64,000 nucleotides of DNA from Gammaproteobacteria bacterium (GTDB lineage Bacteria; Pseudomonadota; Gammaproteobacteria; Pseudomonadales; Azotimanducaceae). Each line of letters opens with the position of its first letter. Within the stretch, counting starts at the first letter, position 1. The translations under genes and the position numbers were made by a program. The notes under the pieces were generated by a model. The model saw only the letters and a list, made by a program, of their open reading frames with translations. It did not search any database and was not told the DNA's origin. Positions 57,330 to 64,000 of this stretch are shown here, piece by piece. The stretch is taken from positions 23,297 through 87,296 of the forward strand of contig NZGC01000077.1 in NCBI GenBank assembly GCA_002689445.1. The letters are read 5' to 3'.

Positions 57330-58429
57330 GGCTTTGCCAGTACGCGACCTAATGCCGCCAGAAAAAACGCATTCTCCGTTTCTGTCCCGACCGACACGCG
57401 TAAATGGTTCGGCAGACCATAGACCCCGATCGGTCTGACGATCACCCCTTCTTGTAGCAAACTCTGATAGACCGGCAAGGCATCGCGACCGAGATCGAAG
57501 GTGAGAAAATTACCCACCGACGGAATCACGGGCAACTTGAAGGCCTCCAATCCGAGATTCAGCTGCTTGAGGCCATCGCGATTGACTTTGACGCCCAGTT
57601 TTACGTGAGCGTCATCCTCAAGGGCCAGCAATCCCGCTGCTAGCGCGGTACTGTTAACATTGAATGGTTGACGAATACGGTTCATCAAATCCGCAATATC
57701 TGGATGGCTGACGGCGTAGCCCAATCTGAGCGCCGCCAATCCATAAGCCTTTGAAAAAGTACGAGTGACAATCAAGTTGGGGTATTGATCAATTAAGGTC
57801 AGTCCATTGGGGTAATCGGAATCTTCCACGTACTCTACGTAAGCTTCGTCTAGCACGACCAATACCGTTTTAGGCACTGCCGATAGAAAAGCGGTCAACT
57901 GATCCCGCTTGACCCAGGTGCCCGTGGGGTTATTCGGATTCGCCAGAAACACCATCCGGGTTTCACTGTCGATCATTGCGAGCATCGCTTCTAGGTCCGG
58001 CGTAAAATCATCGCAGGGTACTTCCACCAGGGTTGCGCCTAAACTCGCCGTTACCAATCGATACACAACGAAAGCATGAGCGGGCACCACCGACTTTAAG
58101 CCTGGCCGGAGGAATACCCGAGCGAGCAACTCGAGCACATCGTTCGAACCGTTGCCGATCGTTAATTGATCAACGCTCACATCAAACTTTTTGGACAGGG
58201 CTGCCTTCAATTGGTAAGCACTGCCATCGGGGTAACGGGCACTCTCCGCGAGGACAACATCGAGCTCTTCCACTAATCTCGGCGTTGGACCCAAAGGATT
58301 CTCATTGCTTGCCAGCTTCACAATCTCGGTGATACCTAACTCCCGCTCCAATGCCTCAACCGGCAATCCAGGCTGATAGGGCGCCAGGCTCAAAATTCCC
58401 GGATTTGCTGCCTCGTGGAACCAACCCAT
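57326..58429 (-). CDS. hisC: Histidinol-phosphate aminotransferase
   Basis: This 367-residue PLP enzyme has LASNENPLGP (39-48), NPNNPTG (164-170), DEAYVEY and the PLP lysine in FSKAYGLAALRLGY (Lys227). Its place in the aromatic operon suggests it also serves phenylalanine and tyrosine, as HisC2 enzymes do. It overlaps tyrA by four bases and touches the pheA stop (TGATG). Confidence 0.95.
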   Translation of the reverse strand: MGWFHEAANPGILSLAPYQPGLPVEALERELGITEIVKLASNENPLGPTPRLVEELDVVLAESARYPDGSAYQLKAALSKKFDVSVDQLTIGNGSNDVLELLARVFLRPGLKSVVPAHAFVVYRLVTASLGATLVEVPCDDFTPDLEAMLAMIDSETRMVFLANPNNPTGTWVKRDQLTAFLSAVPKTVLVVLDEAYVEYVEDSDYPNGLTLIDQYPNLIVTRTFSKAYGLAALRLGYAVSHPDIADLMNRIRQPFNVNSTALAAGLLALEDDAHVKLGVKVNRDGLKQLNLGLEAFKLPVIPSVGNFLTFDLGRDALPVYQSLLQEGVIVRPIGVYGLPNHLRVSVGTETENAFFLAALGRVLAKP

Positions 58430-59535
58430 CAGCTCATCCTCAATGCTTTGGGATAACTTCCCAGTAATTTTATTTCAAGCGCATCTTGCTTTACATCGGC
58501 TAACAGTTGTTGAACCCGCAGGTCCGCACTGTGCCCATCAAAGTCAATAAAAAACACATAAGACCACATCCCTTGCTTGGAGGGTCTGGTCTCGATTGAT
58601 GTCATTGAAACTTCATGGCGATGAAACGGCTCTAACACTTTAAACAAAGCGCCTGGCTGGTTGTGGGTTGACACCATGATTGAGGTTTTATCGTTGCCGC
58701 TGGGTCCAACGGGCTCTCTGCCAACGACCAAAAAACGAGTCGTGTTATCCGCTAAGTCTTCGATCTGTCGAGCAATGATCGAGAGCCCGTAGAGTGCGGC
58801 TGCAACTTCAGCACCGATGGCCCCCGATTCAGGATCTTCTTTGGCCTGTTTGGCTGCTTGGCCATTGCTACTGGTTACGACTCGGGTTGCATCAGGGTAA
58901 TGGACATCCAACCAACGACGACATTGACCAAATGTTTGCTGGTGAGCATAGATCCGCCTAATCGGTGCATCAGCGGATACTGCCATGAAATGATGCTGAA
59001 CCTTGAGTTCGCACTCTCCGCAAATCAGCAATGAGGCGGTTAGAAAGTTGTCAAGCGTGTGACTGACCACACCTTCGGTAGAGTTTTCCACTGGGACAAC
59101 ACCATAGTGACAGTTCTCAGCAGCTACCTCCCGAAAGACATCATCGACCGTAACATGGGGCTGACCATTAACGGCATCGCCAAAATGCTTGAGCGTCGCT
59201 TGTTGCGTGAATGTACCTTGCGGCCCCAAATAGGCGACTTTCATCGGCTCTTCTAATGCCAGACAAGCCGACATGATTTGACGAAAAATTAAACTCACCT
59301 TGTCGTGACTCAAGGGGCCATGATTGCGCGCTATGACTTGTCTTAACACCTGGGCTTCGCGCTCAGGGCGATAAAATATCGCCGCGCCATCGCCGGCCTC
59401 AGCCTGCTTCACCGCCGCCACTTGCTGAGCACAGGCTGCTCGACGATTAATCAGCCCTAACAATTGATCATCTAGATCATCGATTTCGGCCCTGAGCGCG
59501 CTAAGATCTTGCTCAGGTGACGAAGCATCAGTCAT
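58429..59535 (-). CDS. pheA: Bifunctional chorismate mutase / prephenate dehydratase
   Basis: This 368-residue P-protein has an AroQ chorismate mutase domain ([22 protein letters not shown], then [12 protein letters not shown]), a prephenate dehydratase domain ([35 protein letters not shown]) and a C-terminal ACT domain ([19 protein letters not shown]) for phenylalanine feedback. ATG 59535 lies inside the gyrA end (8-base overlap); GTG 59538 is equally placed. In relatives serC lies between gyrA and pheA; it is absent here. Confidence 0.96.
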   Translation of the reverse strand: MTDASSPEQDLSALRAEIDDLDDQLLGLINRRAACAQQVAAVKQAEAGDGAAIFYRPEREAQVLRQVIARNHGPLSHDKVSLIFRQIMSACLALEEPMKVAYLGPQGTFTQQATLKHFGDAVNGQPHVTVDDVFREVAAENCHYGVVPVENSTEGVVSHTLDNFLTASLLICGECELKVQHHFMAVSADAPIRRIYAHQQTFGQCRRWLDVHYPDATRVVTSSNGQAAKQAKEDPESGAIGAEVAAALYGLSIIARQIEDLADNTTRFLVVGREPVGPSGNDKTSIMVSTHNQPGALFKVLEPFHRHEVSMTSIETRPSKQGMWSYVFFIDFDGHSADLRVQQLLADVKQDALEIKLLGSYPKALRMS

Positions 59536-62191
59536 CACTATTATCCTCGATCAGACCGTTCTCTGCTGGTCGCTCTGCCGCTGCTTGCTCGGCAGACAGG
59601 CCCTGTACCCCATCATGCTCTCCATCGTCAGCATCCAAGCCTTCAGTTTGAACACCCTCTTCCGGCTCCTCAAACGAAGCGACACCCACGAGCGCCTCCC
59701 CCTCACTTAAATTAATCAAGCGGACACCTTGGGTATTCCTCCCTTGCGTGGAAACCTCGGAGACCCTGGTACGAACCAAGGTCCCCTGATCACTGATCAG
59801 AATGACCTCATCCTCATCCCCCACCTCGGCTGCACCCACAAGCGCACCATTTCGGTCAGACAATTTCATGCAGATAACCCCCTGACCGCCGCGGCCGATC
59901 ACAGAGAACTGATCGACGGTGGTTCGCTTACCATAGCCGTTTTCACTGGCAAGCAGTAAAACACCATCCGAGTCCGGCACGATTAAGGCAATCACGGTTT
60001 CTGCTGATCGTAGCTTGATCCCTCGAACGCCACGAGCACCGCGTCCCATCGCACGAACATTATCCTCTTTGAACCGAATTGCTCGCCCACCGGAGCTAAA
60101 CAACATAATGTCGGATTGCCCGTCAGTAATTGATGCGCCCACTAACGTGTTGCCTTCTTCTAATTCTATCGCGATCAAACCGGAACTTCGGGGGCGAGAA
60201 AAATCAAGCAGAGGTGTCTTCTTAACTGTGCCATTCGTGGTCGCCATCAAAATGAATTGCTCAGGGTGGTAGCCCTCCACCGGCAGCATCGCCGTGATCC
60301 TTTCATCCTCGGCTAGCGGCAGAATGTTGACGATCGGTCGGCCTCGAGCAGCCCTACTGGCAATGGGGATTTGAAAGGTTCTTAACCAATACACTTTGCC
60401 CAAATTCGTAAAGCACAGCAGCGTATCGTGGCTGTTGGTCACCAACAACTTGTCAATAAAATCCTCATCCTTCACCGCGCTAGCCGAGCGGCCTCGCCCA
60501 CCCCGCTTTTGTGCTTGATAATCGGATAACGGTTGAGTCTTGGCGTAACCTCCATTTGAAAGGGTCACCACCATATCTTGGGGCGTAATCAAATCTTCCA
60601 TCGTCAGATCTTCTTGAGATTCAACGATTTCAGATCGGCGTTCATCGCCATATTCATCCCGAATTTGCTCAAGCTCTTCTTTAATTAAAGCCAACAATCG
60701 TTCGGGAAGGGTCAAAATCTCAAGTAAATCAGCGATGTTATCAATAATTTCGCGATACTCTTCGAGCAGTTTCTCTTGCTCAAGACCCGTCAGACGATTG
60801 AGCCGCATTTCGAGAATAGCTTGCGCTTGCTCGGGAGATAAAAAATATTCACCGTCTGCCTTAAGCCCATATTGCTCATCAAGATCATCAGGTTTTGCAG
60901 CATCGGGACCTGCTCGCTCCAACATCTGCATCACCGTGTCTGAACGCCAAGACTGGGCCAACAGTTTCTCTCTGGCTTCCTGCGCATCAGCACTGGCTTT
61001 GATCAGTTCAATCATCGGATCAATGTTCGATAGCGCGACAGCGAGACCCTCTAGAACATGGCCTCTGGCCCGAGCCCGTCGAAGCAAATAGACCGTCCGC
61101 CGCGTGACGACTTCGCGACGATGCACAATGAAGTATTCTAAAACTTGTTTCAGATTCAGCACTTTCGGCTGATTATCAACCAAAGCCACAAGATTAATGC
61201 CGAAGACACTCTGCAATTGGGTTTGCGCATACAAATTATTGAGCACCACCTCAGGAACCACATCTTTCCGCAGCTCAATGACGATACGGGTGTCCTTTGC
61301 GGATTCATCTCTCAAGTCAGTGATGCCTTCGACTTTCTTTTCTTTGTGCAATTCCGCAATTTTTTCGATTAACTTGGACCGGTTAACCTGGTAGGGGATC
61401 TCATGCACGATAATGCTCGATTTACCTGAGGTTTCGTTGAACACGATGTCGCAGCGGGCGCGCATTTGAACCCTACCATGACCGGTTTTATACGCCTGAA
61501 TAATGCCGGCGCGTCCATTGATAATCGCGGCGGTTGGAAAATCTGGACCCTTGATGTGTTCCATCAATTGTTCAACGCCTAAATCGGGCGCTTCAATCAA
61601 CGCAATTGTGGCATTCACAACCTCGGTTAAATTATGCGGTGGAATATTGGTTGCAAATCCGACGGCAATCCCACTCGAGCCGTTAACCAGCAGGTTAGGA
61701 ATTCGCGCAGGCAGGACCTCAGGCATCTGCAAGGTACCATCGTAATTGTCGACAAAGTCCACGGTTTCTTTGTCTAAATCAGCAAGCAATTCATGCGCAA
61801 TCTTGGCCATACGCACTTCGGTGTAGCGCATTGCAGCGGCCATATCCCCATCCAATGAACCAAAATTACCCTGACCATCTACCAACGGGTAACGCATCTG
61901 CCAGTCTTGAGCCATACGAACGATCGTGTAATAAGACGCAGTGTCCCCATGGGGGTGATACTTACCAATCACGTCGCCAACGATCCGCGCAGACTTCATA
62001 TAAGGGCGGTTATAGGCGTTGTTCAGTTCGTTCATCGCAAAAAGCACGCGTCGATGCACTGGCTTCAAACCATCTCGAACGTCAGGTAACGCTCTACCCA
62101 CGATTACGCTCATGGCATAATCGACGTAGGACTGCCGCATTTCGTCTTCGATGTTAATACTACGGATATCGTCGTTGTCCAATTCGCTCAT
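59528..62191 (-). CDS. gyrA: DNA gyrase subunit A
   Basis: This 887-residue type II topoisomerase subunit has the active-site Tyr123 in MRYTEVRMA, the breakage-reunion domain, and a C-terminal beta-pinwheel with the GyrA box QKRGGRG. The quinolone-binding helix reads [10 protein letters not shown] (81-90). Compared with E. coli HGDSAVYDTI, Ser83 is Thr and Asp87 is Tyr (Tyr88 here). The acidic C-terminal tail ([19 protein letters not shown]) is typical. ATG 62191 faces the divergent mtaD gene. The reading was checked on the DNA: codons GAC-ACT-GCG-TCT-TAT-TAC-ACG. Confidence 0.98.
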   Translation of the reverse strand: MSELDNDDIRSINIEDEMRQSYVDYAMSVIVGRALPDVRDGLKPVHRRVLFAMNELNNAYNRPYMKSARIVGDVIGKYHPHGDTASYYTIVRMAQDWQMRYPLVDGQGNFGSLDGDMAAAMRYTEVRMAKIAHELLADLDKETVDFVDNYDGTLQMPEVLPARIPNLLVNGSSGIAVGFATNIPPHNLTEVVNATIALIEAPDLGVEQLMEHIKGPDFPTAAIINGRAGIIQAYKTGHGRVQMRARCDIVFNETSGKSSIIVHEIPYQVNRSKLIEKIAELHKEKKVEGITDLRDESAKDTRIVIELRKDVVPEVVLNNLYAQTQLQSVFGINLVALVDNQPKVLNLKQVLEYFIVHRREVVTRRTVYLLRRARARGHVLEGLAVALSNIDPMIELIKASADAQEAREKLLAQSWRSDTVMQMLERAGPDAAKPDDLDEQYGLKADGEYFLSPEQAQAILEMRLNRLTGLEQEKLLEEYREIIDNIADLLEILTLPERLLALIKEELEQIRDEYGDERRSEIVESQEDLTMEDLITPQDMVVTLSNGGYAKTQPLSDYQAQKRGGRGRSASAVKDEDFIDKLLVTNSHDTLLCFTNLGKVYWLRTFQIPIASRAARGRPIVNILPLAEDERITAMLPVEGYHPEQFILMATTNGTVKKTPLLDFSRPRSSGLIAIELEEGNTLVGASITDGQSDIMLFSSGGRAIRFKEDNVRAMGRGARGVRGIKLRSAETVIALIVPDSDGVLLLASENGYGKRTTVDQFSVIGRGGQGVICMKLSDRNGALVGAAEVGDEDEVILISDQGTLVRTRVSEVSTQGRNTQGVRLINLSEGEALVGVASFEEPEEGVQTEGLDADDGEHDGVQGLSAEQAAAERPAENGLIEDNSDD

Positions 62192-62507
62192 AGATCACTT
62201 ATCTTTTTTAATTCAAAATGGGGCTTATTCGAAAGCATCTCAGCAGCCCAGCATCGGCGTTTACGACCCCATCCATCTCGTCAAAAACGCTGTGGCGCTT
62301 GTCAGAGAAGAGCAGCTTTTGTTGCTAACATTACGTCCAATGAGGTCACCGACGCCGTTTGACCTATACTAACACAGTGGGACGTCAAAGCCCATTCAGA
62401 AAGCTGTCGGCAATGCGATATAACTTACTGATTTTATTAACTATATTAGCCCTAAACAGATTCCTACAAGGATTCCTCTTGAAACCCAAATTCAGAGCGC
62501 AGGATAG
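62192..62507. other. 316-base divergent gyrA / mtaD region
   Basis: This region should hold the promoters of both units. I see a TATACT -10-like box at 62364-62369 toward mtaD but no good -35 at the right distance. The short reading frame at 62413 is listed separately. Nothing else is recognised. Confidence 0.5.
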
Positions 62508-62511
62508 ATGA
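62413..62511 (+). CDS. Possible 32-residue hydrophobic leader-like ORF before mtaD
   Basis: ATG 62413 opens a 32-codon frame, MRYNLLILLTILALNRFLQG and onwards, with a hydrophobic N-terminal half and a basic tail ([11 protein letters not shown]). Its TGA overlaps the mtaD ATG (ATGA), the arrangement of translationally coupled genes. No clear Shine-Dalgarno precedes it. The hydrophobic segment could be a small membrane protein or just AT-rich leader DNA. Confidence 0.3.
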   Translation: MRYNLLILLTILALNRFLQGFLLKPKFRAQDR

Positions 62512-63824
62512 ACTTAACCTCGAGAATTCAACCCGAATGGCTTCTGCCGATTCGTCCTAAAGGCGTGCTACATGTCAACCATGACCTTATTTTGCAAGGT
62601 TCCGAAATCCTCGAAGTCCTGCCGAGAGAGGAAGCAAACGCGCGTTATCCTAAGGCGCCATGCCTTATGCTGCCGGGGCAGATCCTCATGCCTGGCCTGA
62701 TCAATTGTCACGGTCATGCAGCGATGACATTACTACGCGGCTATGCCGATGATTACAGCCTTTTTGAATGGCTCAACAACCACATCTGGCCGGCCGAGGC
62801 CCGGGTTGTTAGTCCTGACTTTGTCGAAACTGGCGCTTGGCTTGCCGCGACAGAAATGATTCAGTCCGGCACTACCTGTGCCGCCGATAGCTATTTCTTT
62901 CCTGAGGCCACCGTGAAAGGCTTTCAACGAGTGGGCATTCGAAGTCAAATCACCACGCCGGTGATCCAATTCCCATCCCCCTGGTCTGGCTCCGAGGCCG
63001 AAGCCATCACCAAAAGCTTGGCTTTTTTCGAATGGGCAGACCAATTTCCTCGATTGACCCAAGGCTTTGCGCCACATGCCGTATACACCGTGAGCGATCT
63101 TGGCTTTACCCAAGTTCAAAAGCATGCTGAAGCGCTGAGTCTTCCTATTCATTTGCACCTGCACGAGTCTAGCGCTGAGGTCCAGCAACAGCTTAGCGAG
63201 ACCGGTGAGCGGCCCATTGCTCGCTTGAAACGGCTGGGGTTGCTAAGCGATTTATTGCAAACCGTCCATATGACCGACCTTGACGACGAAGACCTCGACG
63301 CAATCGCCCCCTATCGTATCGGGGTGGCACATTGTCCAGAGTCGAATCAAAAATTGGGCAGTGGCATCTGCCCAGTCGCGGAACTCACTCGACGGGGGAT
63401 CAATATCGGTCTTGGGACAGACGGTGCCGCCAGCAACAACGATCTCGATCTATTTCAAGAACTCCGTAGCGCGGCCCTACTGGCTAAGGTCAGTCAGCTT
63501 GACCCGACCGCATTGGCCGCCATCGACACTTTGGAAATGGCAACCCTTGGCGGCGCGAGGTTTTTAGGGCTTGAACAACAATTGGGTAGTCTCGAGCCTG
63601 GTAAGCAGGCCGACATGATCGCCGTCGATCTCAGCGACATTCGACATCAGCCGGTGTATCATCCCACCTCTCAATTGACTTACACCGCTACTGGACAGGA
63701 CGTTACCCACACTTGGATAGCTGGGGAATTGCTATATGCCAATAGGCAGCACAACAGATCAGACTTGGCCGCTCTACGAGCATCGATTCAAGACTGGCAA
63801 TCAACCATAAATCGCCTTACTTAA
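62508..63824 (+). CDS. mtaD: 5-methylthioadenosine/S-adenosylhomocysteine deaminase-like (TRZ/ATZ family)
   Basis: This 438-residue zinc amidohydrolase has [13 protein letters not shown] (67-79, His68 and His70), the HLHLHES segment with the third His, [14 protein letters not shown] and [14 protein letters not shown]. These match the MTA/SAH deaminase group in which gammaproteobacteria keep this gene next to ubiG. It would deaminate methylthioadenosine or related purines. ATG 62508 with AGGA close by. It ends three bases before ubiG, so the two form an operon divergent from gyrA. Confidence 0.9.
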   Translation: MNLTSRIQPEWLLPIRPKGVLHVNHDLILQGSEILEVLPREEANARYPKAPCLMLPGQILMPGLINCHGHAAMTLLRGYADDYSLFEWLNNHIWPAEARVVSPDFVETGAWLAATEMIQSGTTCAADSYFFPEATVKGFQRVGIRSQITTPVIQFPSPWSGSEAEAITKSLAFFEWADQFPRLTQGFAPHAVYTVSDLGFTQVQKHAEALSLPIHLHLHESSAEVQQQLSETGERPIARLKRLGLLSDLLQTVHMTDLDDEDLDAIAPYRIGVAHCPESNQKLGSGICPVAELTRRGINIGLGTDGAASNNDLDLFQELRSAALLAKVSQLDPTALAAIDTLEMATLGGARFLGLEQQLGSLEPGKQADMIAVDLSDIRHQPVYHPTSQLTYTATGQDVTHTWIAGELLYANRQHNRSDLAALRASIQDWQSTINRLT

Positions 63825-63826
63825 CT

Positions 63827-64000
63827 ATGTCAGACAATATCGATCCTGAAGAAATACAAAAATTTGAGGCGATCGCACGGCGCTGGTGGGACCCCAACAG
63901 CGAATTTAAGCCTTTGCATGCGATCAATCCGCTCAGAACCGGCTATATCGCCGATCGCTGCTCGCTGGAAGGTAAACACGTGCTGGATATCGGCTGCGGC
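63827..64000 (+). CDS. ubiG: Ubiquinone biosynthesis O-methyltransferase UbiG, 5' part
   Basis: The first 58 residues are present before the window ends: [20 protein letters not shown], then [17 protein letters not shown] and VLDIGCG at the edge, the SAM-binding motif I. The early [17 protein letters not shown] segment is diagnostic of UbiG, which carries out both O-methylations of ubiquinone synthesis. The C-terminal part lies outside. ATG 63827, two bases after the mtaD stop. Confidence 0.96.
   Translation, partial: MSDNIDPEEIQKFEAIARRWWDPNSEFKPLHAINPLRTGYIADRCSLEGKHVLDIGCG

Overview
The window looks like chromosome of a free-living, probably marine, gammaproteobacterium. The evidence is its conserved housekeeping blocks: thrS-infC-rpmI-rplT-pheS-pheT-ihfA-merR-tRNA-Pro, and gyrA-pheA-hisC-tyrA-cmk-rpsA-ihfB-lapA-lapB, with an mtaD/ubiG pair divergent from gyrA. 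Both blocks have the order familiar from Pseudomonas-like bacteria. I see no insertion sequence, phage gene, integrase or CRISPR array. The genus cannot be fixed from the sequence alone.

Positions 1-24000 are accessory. After the end of an ABC-F gene (uup) and a decayed SHOCT-like gene come a YkvA protein and an enoyl-CoA hydratase. A catabolic island follows, almost all on the minus strand. It holds a conventional cytochrome P450 with an exported SnoaL-like protein, a serine beta-lactamase-fold hydrolase, three different amidohydrolases, an acyl-CoA ligase, a PQQ/heme alcohol dehydrogenase, three SDR oxidoreductases, a ThuA-like protein and two tandem, unusual P450s whose I-helix acid is missing. 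Divergent from it lies a two-subunit molybdenum hydroxylase (iorA/iorB type). The natural reading is uptake and stepwise oxidation of an amide- or ester-containing natural product through alcohol, aldehyde and acid to a CoA thioester. The substrate cannot be named from the sequence.

Positions 24000-29470 form a compact operon for the compatible solute glucosylglycerate: a phosphatase, glucosyl-3-phosphoglycerate synthase, a GH13_18 phosphorylase of the glucosylglycerate type and a sodium:solute symporter. Synthesis and breakdown are thus encoded together. From 30000 to 40300 there are an S9 oligopeptidase lipoprotein, a GH16 laminarinase-like enzyme with dockerin-like repeats, a lipoprotein alpha/beta hydrolase, an acyl-CoA dehydrogenase, an exported DEDD-exonuclease-like protein lacking its last catalytic Asp, a CYP153-like P450 and a SnoaL-like protein.

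From 40838 to the end the content is core: translation (pheST, rplT, rpmI, infC, thrS, rpsA, three tRNAs), nucleoid proteins (ihfA, ihfB), repair (uvrB), LPS control (lapAB), aromatic amino acids (pheA, hisC, tyrA), gyrA, mtaD and ubiG. Points of note are infC starting at ATC, the absence of aroA, serC and pyrF from their usual places, and a GyrA with Tyr at the position of E. coli Asp87.
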